In this document: positions 1-7,702 of the stretch, in pieces
How positions within the stretch are numbered: the stretch's first letter is position 1
How the letters are laid out: each line of letters begins with the position of its first letter
DNA from: Aminobacter niigataensis
Lineage (GTDB): Bacteria; Pseudomonadota; Alphaproteobacteria; Rhizobiales; Rhizobiaceae
Assembly (NCBI RefSeq): GCF_014200015.1
Contig: NZ_JACHOT010000001.1
Span: 62,001-126,000, forward strand
Direction of reading: 5' to 3'
Length of the DNA stretch: 64,000 nucleotides
Program-made: the position numbers and the translations under genes
Notes under the pieces: generated by a model
The model's input: only the letters and a program-made list of their open reading frames with translations
What the model was told of the DNA's origin: nothing
The model's database searches: none

Positions 1-442
1 AAGGAGCCTGGGGCAGGGTGGCGACGCTTTCGTGCCAGGCGATGTTCGTGCCGCTGGCGGCCAGCGTCTGCTTCTGGACTTTACGCAGCCGCGGGCTTGT
101 CTCGATCATGGCGACATCGGCGGCGAAGGCCGGGTCGAGCTTCTGCAGCACCCGCAGCATGTCCTTCATCAGCGTGCCGCGACCGGGGCCGATCTCGGCG
201 AGCAGCGCACCTCGTGGGCTGCCGGCGGCCTGCCAGGCCGCGTAGAGCCAGACGGCGACGAGTTCGCCGAACATCTGGCTGATCTCTGGCGCGGTGGTGA
301 AGTCACCGACCGCGCCGAAGGGTTCACGCGTGGTGTAGTAGCCGTCCGCGGGATCGAACAGGCACAGCGCCATGTAGTCGGCGATACCAATCGGCCCCGA
401 TGCGGCGATCAGGTTTGAAATGCGCTTCTTGAGCGCGGTCAT
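1..442 (-). CDS. MidA/NDUFAF7-like SAM-dependent methyltransferase, 3' end outside window
   Basis: The reading frame starts at an ATG whose first base is 442 and runs off the left edge, so only the N-terminal part (about 147 residues) is visible. It begins [20 protein letters not shown] and contains [14 protein letters not shown], the glycine-rich SAM-binding motif I, preceded by a [21 protein letters not shown] stretch. This matches the COG1565 family, whose eukaryotic member NDUFAF7 dimethylates an arginine of a complex I subunit; the bacterial substrate is not established. Its ATG overlaps the lgt stop by four bases (ATGA), so the two are translationally coupled. Family call is firm, substrate unknown. 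Confidence 0.85.
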   Translation of the reverse strand, partial: MTALKKRISNLIAASGPIGIADYMALCLFDPADGYYTTREPFGAVGDFTTAPEISQMFGELVAVWLYAAWQAAGSPRGALLAEIGPGRGTLMKDMLRVLQKLDPAFAADVAMIETSPRLRKVQKQTLAASGTNIAWHESVATLPQAP

Positions 443-1293
443 GCCGGCTTTGCGGCTTGGGTCACCTGTTTGGCCGACAGCATCGCCCATACCCCGATCA
501 GCACCATCGGCACCGACAGCACCATGCCCATGGTCAGCCAGCCGCCAAGGAGATAGCCGATCTGCTGGTCGGGTTCGCGGAAGAACTCGACGATGATGCG
601 CGACAGGCCGTAACCGCAGACGAAGGCGCCGGCGACGAAGCGCGGCGTCTTGAGCTTCAGCCCGGAGTGGGTAAGGAAGCGCAGCACGAGGAACAGCACC
701 AGGCCTTCGAGCAGGGCTTCGTAGATCTGGCTCGGATGGCGCAGGAACGGTCCCCCGGTGGGAAACTCGACCGCCCAGGGCACGTCTGTGACCCGCCCCC
801 ACAGCTCGGAATTGATGAAGTTGGCGACACGAACGAGCCCCAGGCCGACCGGCACGCCGGCGGCAACCACGTCGATCAGCGACCAGACAAGGATGCCGTG
901 CTTGCGGGCGAACAGGAACATGGCGATCGTCACGCCGAGCAGGCCGCCATGGAACGACATGCCGCCTTGCCAGACGGCGAGTATGTCGAGCGGATTGGAG
1001 ATGTAGCGGGCGAGGTCGTAAAACAGGATGTAGCCGATGCGGCCGCCAAGCACGACGCCGGCCGCAGCCCAGACCAGGAAGTCGTCGAGGGCTTCTGGCT
1101 TCATCGGCAGGATGCCGTTCGGCCACAGGCGGGAGTTGGTCACAAGCCGCTTGCCATACCACCAGGCAAACAGGATGCCGACGACATAACCCAGCCCATA
1201 CCAGTGGATGGCGAGCGGCCCGATCTGGACGATGACCGGATCGATGTTCGGAAAGGACAGGGCTGCCAGAGGCAGGGCAAGATATTCAGTCAA
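439..1293 (-). CDS. lgt: Prolipoprotein diacylglyceryl transferase Lgt
   Basis: This 284-residue integral membrane enzyme moves the diacylglyceryl group of phosphatidylglycerol to the lipobox cysteine of prolipoproteins, the first step of lipoprotein maturation in the inner membrane. The family signature is clear: [12 protein letters not shown] near residue 115-125 (the essential histidine region) and the [13 protein letters not shown] signature near residue 160. Several hydrophobic segments cover the length, which is normal for the family. It is the first gene of a two-gene unit with the MidA-like methyltransferase, overlapping it by four bases. Several lipoproteins predicted in this window would be its substrates. 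Confidence 0.96.
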   Translation of the reverse strand: MTEYLALPLAALSFPNIDPVIVQIGPLAIHWYGLGYVVGILFAWWYGKRLVTNSRLWPNGILPMKPEALDDFLVWAAAGVVLGGRIGYILFYDLARYISNPLDILAVWQGGMSFHGGLLGVTIAMFLFARKHGILVWSLIDVVAAGVPVGLGLVRVANFINSELWGRVTDVPWAVEFPTGGPFLRHPSQIYEALLEGLVLFLVLRFLTHSGLKLKTPRFVAGAFVCGYGLSRIIVEFFREPDQQIGYLLGGWLTMGMVLSVPMVLIGVWAMLSAKQVTQAAKPA

Positions 1294-1378
1294 TTCTATC
1301 TCCGGTCGAAGCGGTGGCGCAGACCATGCGGCAGCGCTTTGGCAGGGTCAAGGCAAGGGGCAGCCGCTCACCGAGATG

Positions 1379-1678
1379 TCATTCGTCTGCGGCAAACAGG
1401 CGTTCGTAGTCCATCGCGCCGTGGAGGATACGCAGAACCTCGATCCGCTCATCCTGCACACGGTAGAAGATCAGGTAGTTGCCATGGACGCGGCGCCGAA
1501 TGTCGCTGCCAGAAAGCCTTCTAGCGACTGCATAGCCGAATGGCAGTTCGGCAAGTCCAACGCAGCTTTCGCGCAGTTCCAGAACAAAGCTCAGCGCTCT
1601 GGATGGATTGTCTTGTGCGATGTGATCGACAATGGCTTCGAGGTCGGTTTCGGCTGCGTGCGCGAAAACGACCTGCAT
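1379..1678 (-). CDS. RelE/ParE-family toxin
   Basis: A 99-residue protein starting MQVVFAHAAETDLEAIVDHI and ending with the ILHGAMDYERLF motif typical of ParE/RelE toxins, preceded by RRVHGNYLIFYRV, the characteristic central beta strands. ParE toxins inhibit DNA gyrase and RelE toxins cleave mRNA; the sequence alone does not decide which. The ATG at 1678 is chosen because it lies 7 bases after the stop of the ParD-like gene and aligns with the usual family start; a longer open frame upstream overlaps that gene and is rejected. It is the second gene of an antitoxin-toxin operon. Confidence 0.86.
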   Translation of the reverse strand: MQVVFAHAAETDLEAIVDHIAQDNPSRALSFVLELRESCVGLAELPFGYAVARRLSGSDIRRRVHGNYLIFYRVQDERIEVLRILHGAMDYERLFAADE

Positions 1679-1685
1679 GATACCA

Positions 1686-1934
1686 TCAGCCTTGGGCGCG
1701 GAGCTTGGATTTAAGGCGAGCGAATACGTCTTCGGCGGGCACCAGACGGCCAGCGTCGGCGTCGCTGAGCCCCTGGGCCAGCGCTGCATCCAGTGCGGCA
1801 AGGCGCTTTTCGCGTTCTTCAACGAGGCGGATCCCTTCGCGCAGGACCTCGCTCTTGGAGTTGTAGCGCCCGGTACTGACGAGTTGGTTCACGACCTCTT
1901 CGAGGTGTGCACCGAGATCGGCACTGATGGCCAT
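1686..1934 (-). CDS. ParD-family antitoxin
   Basis: An 82-residue protein, MAISADLGAHLEEVVNQLV, with the ribbon-helix-helix segment GRYNSKSEVLREGIRLVEERE typical of CopG/ParD antitoxins, and a C-terminal tail (residues about 50-82) that would wrap the toxin. An AGGAGC ribosome binding site sits just before the ATG. It lies first in the operon, with the toxin 7 bases downstream. ParD proteins repress their own promoter; an AT-rich palindrome at 1967-1979 is a candidate operator. The pair resembles chromosomal parDE modules common in rhizobia. Confidence 0.86.
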   Translation of the reverse strand: MAISADLGAHLEEVVNQLVSTGRYNSKSEVLREGIRLVEEREKRLAALDAALAQGLSDADAGRLVPAEDVFARLKSKLRAQG

Positions 1935-1966
1935 GGCGATGCTCCTGAATTCAGCGTCTTCAATCT

Positions 1967-1979
1967 AATAATAGTTATT
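1967..1979. promoter_or_regulatory. Candidate ParD operator palindrome
   Basis: A perfect inverted repeat, AATAA-TAG-TTATT, lies 33 bases upstream of the ParD-like start inside an AT-rich patch within GC-rich surroundings. Antitoxins of this family bind palindromes overlapping their promoter. The role is inferred from position and symmetry only. Confidence 0.4.
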
Positions 1980-2094
1980 GGTTGCTGCAAGCCCGGAATG
2001 CGGCGCGATGGCGCAAACAGAGCGGCAAGGACTTCACGCCCTTGCATTCGGGCCTTTGCCCTACTACGTCGAATGGACAACGCGAGGGTTTGCC

Positions 2095-2409
2095 ATGACG
2101 ACCGGACCGAACCGCATCCTGGATGAGTTTGCCAAGCTGATGACCGATGCCGCGGGTGCCGCGCAGGGCGTCAAGCGCGAGGTCGAGACCGCGTTCCGTT
2201 CGCAAGCCGAACGGGCGATGAATACGCTTGAGCTGGTGCAGCGCGAGGAGTTCGAAGCGGTCCGCGACATGGCGATCAAGGCGCGCGCCGAGAACAAGGC
2301 GATGGCCGTCCGCATCGAGGCACTCGAGTCGAAGCTCGCAGCCCTTGGCGGCGAAGATGCCGGCAAGGCCTCACCGGCGGCGTCGCCGAAGCCTCGTACA
2401 AAGAAATAA
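2095..2409 (+). CDS. ubiK: UbiK-type accessory factor (BMFP domain)
   Basis: A 104-residue protein, MTTGPNRILDEFAKLMTDAA, with an amphipathic N-terminal helix, a long central helix and the C-terminal coiled coil ALESKLAALGG (residues about 75-90) that defines the BMFP/YqiC family. UbiK assists ubiquinone biosynthesis in aerobic conditions and trimerises through the coiled coil; some homologues were first described as membrane fusogenic proteins. The tail is Lys/Pro/Ala rich. The ATG at 2095 fits the family; an upstream in-frame extension to 1978 has no family resemblance. It stands alone between the toxin-antitoxin pair and the YbjN gene. Confidence 0.85.
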   Translation: MTTGPNRILDEFAKLMTDAAGAAQGVKREVETAFRSQAERAMNTLELVQREEFEAVRDMAIKARAENKAMAVRIEALESKLAALGGEDAGKASPAASPKPRTKK

Positions 2410-2729
2410 TTCGTTAACTTTTCCACAAAGCGCCATCCGAAAAAGTGCTTTGTCGTGAATCGCTTACCGGCGCTTGATGAATGTGCGCCGCAGCCAGTTT
2501 CCACACCCGAATGCGGCAGTGCGAAAAATTGGGCTGTTCACGCGACTCCTGATCAATACACTGAATTTGTTGCATGATTCTTAGTGGGGTCACGCACCGG
2601 ATGGCGCGGTCCGGCTGGGGGGTATTGAGTCCGGCAGCGCTGGTCGTCCGAGTTCAAGAATAAGTTTGTTCGTCGTGTGTGCCCTTTGCGCGGAGCGCGA
2701 TGGCGCTCCCGGAACGACAGGAAGCATTT
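2410..2729. other. Intergenic stretch between ubiK and the YbjN-family gene
   Basis: No gene is supported here. It contains a weak stem (arms 2425-2433 and 2445-2453, one G-U pair) that may end the ubiK transcript but lacks a T run, and a short inverted repeat at 2571-2596 described separately. The promoter of the YbjN-family gene must lie in the right half, but no convincing -35/-10 pair stands out. Confidence 0.4.
2571..2596. repeat. Possible decayed copy of the 48-bp palindrome
   Basis: The ends TGCATGA and TCACGCA, with GGGG just inside the right end, resemble the termini of the palindrome at 12883-12930 (TGCATGA ... GGGGTCATGCA), but the central hairpin is missing. This suggests a deleted copy of the same repeat family. 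Confidence 0.35.
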
Positions 2730-3230
2730 ATGGAACTTCTCGAACTCGAGTTCTCGCGCGAAATCCATCCGGTGGATGTTATCGAGCAGGTGGCTCACAA
2801 CAACGACTGGTCATTCGAGCGTGCCGGCGACGACGAAATCTCGATCTCTGTCGTCGGCAACTGGACCGACTACCAGATTTCCTTCTCCTGGATGGAAGAC
2901 TTCGAGGCCCTGCACTTGGCCTGCGCCTTCGACATCAAGGTGCCGGAAAGCCGTACGCTGGAGATCCTGCGGCTGCTGTCGCTGATCAACGAGCAGATGC
3001 TGTTCGGCCATTTCGACCTGTGGGAGCAGGAGGGCGCAATCATGTTCCGCCAGTCGCTGCTGCTCGCCGGCGGCGTCGAGCCGACCAGCCAGCAGGTTGA
3101 GGTGCTGTTGTCTTCGGCGCTCGAAGCCTGCGAATGCTACTTCCAGGCATTCCAGTTCGTCGTCTGGTCGGGCACCTCGGCCAAGGATGCGCTGGCCAGC
3201 GTCCTGTTCGAGACGCACGGAAACGCCTGA
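2730..3230 (+). CDS. YbjN domain-containing protein
   Basis: A 166-residue acidic protein, MELLELEFSREIHPVDVIEQ, of the YbjN / type III secretion chaperone-like fold. Family landmarks are the DWSFERAGDDEISISV region near residue 30 and the repeated pattern of hydrophobic strands followed by LLSLINEQMLFGHFDLWEQEGAIMFR. In alphaproteobacteria it is conserved and soluble; a general role in protein folding or stress has been proposed but not settled. ATG 2730 is preferred over a longer frame from 2679 because AGGAAG precedes it at normal distance. It ends 9 bases before csaA, so the two are probably co-transcribed. Confidence 0.85.
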   Translation: MELLELEFSREIHPVDVIEQVAHNNDWSFERAGDDEISISVVGNWTDYQISFSWMEDFEALHLACAFDIKVPESRTLEILRLLSLINEQMLFGHFDLWEQEGAIMFRQSLLLAGGVEPTSQQVEVLLSSALEACECYFQAFQFVVWSGTSAKDALASVLFETHGNA

Positions 3231-3239
3231 GACTGCCGC

Positions 3240-3599
3240 ATGAGTTCGCATCACGAGCGCAAGCCCGAAATCACCTTTGCCGACTTCGACAAGGTGGACA
3301 TCCGCACCGGTACGATCGTCGAGGTCGAGCCGTTTCCCGAGGCGCGCAAACCGGCGTTCAAGCTGAAGATCGATTTCGGCGCCGGGATCGGCATCAAGAA
3401 ATCCTCGGCGCAGATCACCAAATATTATGCGCCGGAGACGCTTCTGGGCCGGCAGGTGTTTGCCGTGGTCAATTTCCCGCCGCGCCAGATCGGGCCGTTC
3501 ATGTCGGAAGTGCTGACGCTCGGCTTCCCGGATGCCGAAGGCGACGTCGTGCTCGGCGCTATCGAGCGCAAGGTTCCCGACGGCGGCCGCCTGTTTTAG
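3240..3599 (+). CDS. csaA: CsaA, tRNA-binding export-related chaperone
   Basis: A 119-residue protein with the OB-fold tRNA-binding domain: ITFADFDKVDIRTGTIVEVEPFPEARKPAFKL and ITKYYAPETLLGRQVFAVVNFPPRQIGPFMSEVLTLGF. CsaA forms dimers, binds tRNA, and in Bacillus can assist SecA-dependent export. The length is normal and the whole domain is present. It follows the YbjN-family gene with a 9-base gap and faces a glycosyltransferase gene transcribed towards it. Confidence 0.92.
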   Translation: MSSHHERKPEITFADFDKVDIRTGTIVEVEPFPEARKPAFKLKIDFGAGIGIKKSSAQITKYYAPETLLGRQVFAVVNFPPRQIGPFMSEVLTLGFPDAEGDVVLGAIERKVPDGGRLF

Positions 3600-3631
3600 G
3601 ACACGCCGCAATTCAGGGTGATGCCGGCCTG

Positions 3632-3704
3632 CAAATGGCGATTTCCTGCGCTTCCGGTACTCACGTACCCAAATGTGCGCTCTGTTCCGGTTCTCGGAAC
3701 TCAC
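3632..3704. repeat. Two imperfect tandem repeats between convergent genes
   Basis: The segments 3632-3664 and 3670-3704 are imperfect direct repeats: each starts CAAATG and ends TCAC, with CTGCGCTTCCGGTAC in one and TGCGCTCTGTTCCGG in the other. They lie between the converging csaA and glycosyltransferase genes. Such units are probably members of a scattered intergenic repeat family; function unknown. Confidence 0.45.
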
Positions 3705-3750
3705 CATTTTCGACTCGGCCTGACCTGAATTGTCGACGTGTCCTGGCCGT

Positions 3751-4755
3751 CTACGCGGTGTACGCCGCCTTCACATTGTCCAGGAACATCTCGGCACAGG
3801 CCGTCCAGGTGTAGCGCATGGCGCGTTCGCGCGCTTCGGCACGGTCGACCTTGAGCGCGGCGAGCGCGGCTTGCTGCAAGTCCTCCGAAACCACGCCGCC
3901 GACACCGTCGCCGACGATGTCGATCGGGCCCGTGACTGGATAAGCGGCAACAGGCGTGCCGCTGGCCAGCGCTTCGATGATGACATTGCCGAAGGTGTCG
4001 GTGCGGCTCGGGAAGACGAAGACGTCGGCCGAGGCATAAATCTCGGCCAGTTCGTCGCTCGGGCGCCGGCCGAGGAAATGCGCCTCGGGGTACTTTGCCT
4101 TCAGCCGTTCGATCTCGGGCCCGTCGCCGACCAGCACCTTGGAGCCGGGCAGGTCGAGGTCGAGGAAGGCGGGCAGGTTCTTTTCCACTGCGATGCGGCC
4201 GACGCAGAGGAATATCGGCCGGGGCAGGTCGAGATCGACCTTCTTGCCGGGGTGGAAGTGGTTGATGTCGACACCGCGTGTCCAGGGCCGGAGCTTCTCG
4301 AAGCCGCGCGAGGCAAGATCGTCGGCGAGCGACTTGGTCGCCACCATGCAGCCCTGGCCGGAATTGTGGAAGCTGCGCAGCAGGCCGTAAGTCCAGCTTT
4401 CGGGCAGCGGCAGGCGGGCGCTGACATATTCGGGAAACCGCGTGTGGTAGCTGGTGGTGAAGGGGCGGCCGTTGGCCCGGCAATAGCGTCGCGCCATCAT
4501 GCCGAGCGGCCCTTCGGTGACGATGTGGACATGATCGGGTCGGCGCTGTTCGATGATGCGCGCGATGTTGCCGGGCGTGGTCAGCGCGAGACGGATATCG
4601 GGATAGGTCGGCATCGGCAGCGTGCGGAAGAGGTTCGGGGTCAGGAAATCGGCCTCGGCACCGAAGTCGCCAAGTGTTTCGGCAAGCCGTTCGAGTGTGT
4701 GCACGACGCCGTTGATCTGCGGTTTCCAGGCGTCGGTGACCATCAGGATGCGCAA
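3751..4755 (-). CDS. Glycosyltransferase family 4 (GT-B fold)
   Basis: A 334-residue protein, MRILMVTDAWKPQINGVVHT, with the GT4 layout: N-terminal acceptor domain including HTLERLAETL, the FTTSYHTRFPEYV segment near residue 105, and a C-terminal nucleotide-sugar domain with FLCVGRIAVEKN and the retaining EX7E motif region FPSRTDTFGNVIIEALASGTPV. Close families include the mannosyl/glucosyl transferases acting on diacylglycerol or phosphatidylinositol in rhizobia, so a glycolipid role is possible but unproven. It is monocistronic as far as can be seen, facing csaA and divergent from metQ. Confidence 0.87.
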   Translation of the reverse strand: MRILMVTDAWKPQINGVVHTLERLAETLGDFGAEADFLTPNLFRTLPMPTYPDIRLALTTPGNIARIIEQRRPDHVHIVTEGPLGMMARRYCRANGRPFTTSYHTRFPEYVSARLPLPESWTYGLLRSFHNSGQGCMVATKSLADDLASRGFEKLRPWTRGVDINHFHPGKKVDLDLPRPIFLCVGRIAVEKNLPAFLDLDLPGSKVLVGDGPEIERLKAKYPEAHFLGRRPSDELAEIYASADVFVFPSRTDTFGNVIIEALASGTPVAAYPVTGPIDIVGDGVGGVVSEDLQQAALAALKVDRAEARERAMRYTWTACAEMFLDNVKAAYTA

Positions 4756-4984
4756 GAGATGTCTTCCCTGTTGCCCGTATCTCGATCAGCCAGGAATCGG
4801 CGAGCTTCCCGTTCGATGCGGCCGCCTTTGAGCAGATTGGCATGACACGCCGATGACGCCCGTTCTTCTCGCAGTTGCGAGGACGAGGTTGCTTCTGCCC
4901 GAACAAGCATTTTCTTTGAGACGATTTTCCTGCCCACGCGCTCGGCGCGAAATCCGATCCTTTGTCGAAGCGGGAGTGTTTGCC

Positions 4985-5028
4985 GAGGATATGGCCAAGC
5001 TTCGCATGTCGCGGAGCGAGCCATCCTC
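4985..5028 (+). promoter_or_regulatory. Leader hairpin upstream of metQ
   Basis: A two-part stem-loop can be drawn in the presumed metQ leader: GAGGAT (4985-4990) pairs with ATCCTC (5023-5028), GGC with GCC, and an inner GCTTCG/CGGAGC stem closes the loop CATGTCG. It ends 26 bases before the metQ ATG. I do not recognise it as SAM-II or another known riboswitch. It may be an attenuating or stabilising structure. Confidence 0.3.
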
Positions 5029-5054
5029 CCAACGGCTCTCAGCGAGACACCGAA

Positions 5055-5903
5055 ATGACCGAGACCATCAATTCGATTTCCCACCGCAGCGCGATCAGCC
5101 GGCGCACGGCCTTTGCAGCCCTTTTCGCCTCCGTCGTCACCGTCATCAGCTTCACCGTCCCGCACCAGGCCTTTGCCGAGGACAAGTCCGCGATCAAGGT
5201 CGGCATCATCTCCGGCGAGGACGAGGATGTCTGGCGCGTGGTCAAGGCCGAGGCGGCCAAGCAGGGGCTGAGCGTCGAGACGGTCGTTTTCAACGACTAT
5301 ACCCAGCCGAACGAGGCGCTGGAGCGCGGCGAGATCGACGCCAATGCCTTCCAGCACCAGCCCTATCTCGACAACCAGATCAAGACGCAGGGCTACCACA
5401 TCACTCCGGTCGGCTACACCGGGCTGTGGCCGATCGGGCTCTACTCCAAGAAGCACGCCAAGATCGAGGACCTGCCGGAAGCGGCGGTCATCGGCGTGCC
5501 CAACGATCCGTCCAACGAGGGCAGGGCGCTGCGGGTGCTGGCCGATGCCGGCCTGATCAAGCTCAAGGACGGCACCGGCATCCTGGCGACCGTCACTGAT
5601 GTCGTCGACAATCCGAAGAAGTTCGAGATCAAGGAACTCGACGCCGGCATCGTCGGCCGTTCGGTCGAGGACCTCGACGCCGCTGTCGTCAACACCGACT
5701 GGGCGCTGAAGAGTGGACTGAGCGCCGACAACCGCATTGCCCAGGAACCCGTGGCCGACAATCCCTACCGCAACTTCATCGCGGTCAAGACCGGCAACGA
5801 GAACGAGGCTTGGGTCAAAAAGCTGGTCGCCGCCTACCAGAACGAGACGGTCAAGGCCGAGTTCGACCGCGTCTACAAAGGCACCGGCGTCGCCGCCTAC
5901 TGA
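5055..5903 (+). CDS. metQ: MetQ/NlpA-family methionine-binding protein
   Basis: A 282-residue periplasmic substrate-binding protein. The N-terminus has a twin-arginine-like SRRTAF stretch and a hydrophobic core ending in AFA at residue 41, so it is probably cleaved there; there is no lipobox cysteine, unlike enterobacterial MetQ. The mature part has the NlpA signatures IKVGIISGEDEDVW, EIDANAFQHQPYLDNQ and VVNTDWALKSGL. It binds methionine for the ABC importer encoded by the next two genes. ATG 5055 is chosen over a frame opening at 4962 because it starts the export signal. The intergenic upstream region (4756-5054) holds the promoter of both divergent genes and a hairpin. Confidence 0.93.
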   Translation: MTETINSISHRSAISRRTAFAALFASVVTVISFTVPHQAFAEDKSAIKVGIISGEDEDVWRVVKAEAAKQGLSVETVVFNDYTQPNEALERGEIDANAFQHQPYLDNQIKTQGYHITPVGYTGLWPIGLYSKKHAKIEDLPEAAVIGVPNDPSNEGRALRVLADAGLIKLKDGTGILATVTDVVDNPKKFEIKELDAGIVGRSVEDLDAAVVNTDWALKSGLSADNRIAQEPVADNPYRNFIAVKTGNENEAWVKKLVAAYQNETVKAEFDRVYKGTGVAAY

Positions 5904-5972
5904 GCGCGGGGGGCCATCGACAACAGGCGGCTCGCTCATGGCGGGCCGCCTTCCGCTTTGCGGGGAGATTTC

Positions 5973-7058
5973 ATGAACCAGCATTTCAGTTCCGCCGGCG
6001 CGACGTTGCCACCTGGCGATGTTGCGCCCGCCGGCGATGTCGTGCGCATTGTCGACCTCAAGCGTCGGTTCGGCCGGACGCCGGCGGTCGACGGCGTGTC
6101 GCTGACGGTGCGCAAGGGCGAGATCCTCGGCATCATCGGCCGCAGCGGCGCTGGCAAGTCGACACTGATTCGCTGCCTCAACGGGCTGGAGCGTCCCGAC
6201 GCCGGGCAGATCTTCGTCGAGGGGCGCGAGATCACCGGGTTGAGCGAGCGCGATCTGCAGCCGCTGCGCCGTCGCATCGGCATGATTTTCCAGCACTTCA
6301 ACCTGCTCTCGGCGAAAACCGTCGAGGACAATGTCGCCCTGCCGCTGAAAATCGAGGGCAGGTCGAAGGCCGAGCGGCTCGCCCGTGCCGCCGAATTGCT
6401 CGACCTCGTCGGCCTCGCCGACAAGACCAAGGCCTATCCGGCGTCGCTGTCCGGCGGGCAGAAGCAGCGCGTCGGCATCGCGCGCGCGCTTGCCGCGCGT
6501 CCGGCGCTGCTGCTCTCCGACGAGGCGACGTCGGCGCTCGACCCGGAAACGACGCGCTCGATTCTTTCGTTGCTCAAGGACATCAACCAGAAGCTCGGCC
6601 TGACGATCCTGCTGATCACCCACGAAATGGAAGTGATCCGCACCATTGCCGACCGCATCGCCGTTCTCGATGCCGGCCGCATCATCGAGGAGGGGCCGGT
6701 GTGGTCCGTCTTTGCCGACCCGCAGTCGGAGGTGACGCGCAGCCTGCTCGGGGGCATCCGGCCGCAACTGCCCGCAGCGATCGCCGGACGCTTCGCGCGT
6801 TCAGGGCGCGAGGCGATCCTGCGCATCGACATTGCAGGAGAGGCGGCGCGGCGTCCGCTGTTGCAGGAACTCGCCGCGGCCGTTCCCGGCCGCTACCGCC
6901 TTGTCCATGGCGGCATCGACCACATCCAGGGCGAGCCGGTCGGAACGCTTTTCCTCGGTGCCGCGACACCGGCCGGCCGTCTCGCCGAAGTCGTCGATTT
7001 TCTCAATGCCCGGGGCGCCCGGGTCGAGGTGCTTGGCCATGTCACCGATGATGTTTGA
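5973..7058 (+). CDS. metN: MetN, ATPase of the methionine importer
   Basis: A 361-residue ABC ATPase. The Walker A motif GRSGAGKS is at residues 56-63, the Q-loop FQHFN near 106, the signature LSGGQKQR at about 159-166, and Walker B LLLSDEATSALDP follows. The C-terminal ~80 residues form the NIL domain, which in MetN binds methionine and inhibits transport when internal methionine is high. GGGGAG precedes the ATG at 5973; an upstream in-frame TTG is less likely. It lies 69 bases after metQ and overlaps metI, giving the classical metQNI transporter in one operon. Confidence 0.95.
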   Translation: MNQHFSSAGATLPPGDVAPAGDVVRIVDLKRRFGRTPAVDGVSLTVRKGEILGIIGRSGAGKSTLIRCLNGLERPDAGQIFVEGREITGLSERDLQPLRRRIGMIFQHFNLLSAKTVEDNVALPLKIEGRSKAERLARAAELLDLVGLADKTKAYPASLSGGQKQRVGIARALAARPALLLSDEATSALDPETTRSILSLLKDINQKLGLTILLITHEMEVIRTIADRIAVLDAGRIIEEGPVWSVFADPQSEVTRSLLGGIRPQLPAAIAGRFARSGREAILRIDIAGEAARRPLLQELAAAVPGRYRLVHGGIDHIQGEPVGTLFLGAATPAGRLAEVVDFLNARGARVEVLGHVTDDV

Positions 7059-7695
7059 ACTTCTCCTGCGCTCGCTTTGGGAAACGGTGCTGATGACGGC
7101 GGCATCGGGCCTGATCTCGCTGATCTTCGGCCTGCCGCTCGGCCTGGCGCTTGTCGCCACCGATCGCGGTGGCATCGCCGAGCAACTGTGGCTGAACCGT
7201 ATCCTCGGCGGCATCGTCAACGGCTTCCGCTCGGTGCCGTTCATCATCCTGCTCGTCGCGCTGATCCCGCTGACGCGGCTTATCGTCGGCACCTCAATCG
7301 GCACCTGGGCGGCGATCGTGCCGCTGGCGATTGCCGCGACGCCCTATTATGCGCGCATCGCCGAAGTGTCGTTGCGCGAGGTCGACCGGGGCCTGATCGA
7401 GGCCGTGCGCGCCATGGGCGGCGGACGCTGGGCGATCATCCGCGAGGTGCTGGTGCCGGAGGCGCTGCCGGGCATCGTCGCCGGCTTCACCGTCACTTTG
7501 GTGACGTTGGTCGGCGCCTCGGCCATGGCGGGCGCGATCGGTGCCGGCGGTCTCGGCGACCTCGCCATCCGCTACGGCTACCAGCGTTTCGAGACGGCGG
7601 TGATGGTTGCAGTGGTGATCGTGCTCATCGTGCTCGTCTGCGGCATCCAATGGGTCGGCGACAGGCTGGTGACGCGGCTCGACCGGCGCGGCTGA
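7048..7695 (+). CDS. metI: MetI, permease of the methionine importer
   Basis: A 215-residue inner-membrane permease with about five transmembrane helices. The coupling-helix EAA motif is visible as RGLIEAVRAMGGGRWAIIREVLVPEALPGI, and ATPYYARIAEVSLREVD precedes it. Two ATGs occur in a row at 7048 and 7051; both lie inside the metN end, so translation is coupled. With MetQ and MetN it forms an importer for D- and L-methionine. It ends 7 bases before the convergent sensor kinase gene ends. Confidence 0.95.
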   Translation: MMFELLLRSLWETVLMTAASGLISLIFGLPLGLALVATDRGGIAEQLWLNRILGGIVNGFRSVPFIILLVALIPLTRLIVGTSIGTWAAIVPLAIAATPYYARIAEVSLREVDRGLIEAVRAMGGGRWAIIREVLVPEALPGIVAGFTVTLVTLVGASAMAGAIGAGGLGDLAIRYGYQRFETAVMVAVVIVLIVLVCGIQWVGDRLVTRLDRRG

Positions 7696-7702
7696 AGTCC
7701 GG

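Noticed and set aside
2425-2453. Terminator after ubiK
   Set aside because: The stem is weak with a G-U pair and there is no T run; kept only as a remark on the intergenic stretch.
4756-5054. SAM-II riboswitch before metQ
   Set aside because: I looked for the conserved SAM-II core and could not find it; only an unassigned hairpin remains.
4743-6767. Very long minus-strand open frame opposite metQ and metN
   Set aside because: It is a high-GC antisense shadow: no ribosome binding site, no family resemblance, and the plus-strand genes are textbook transporter genes.
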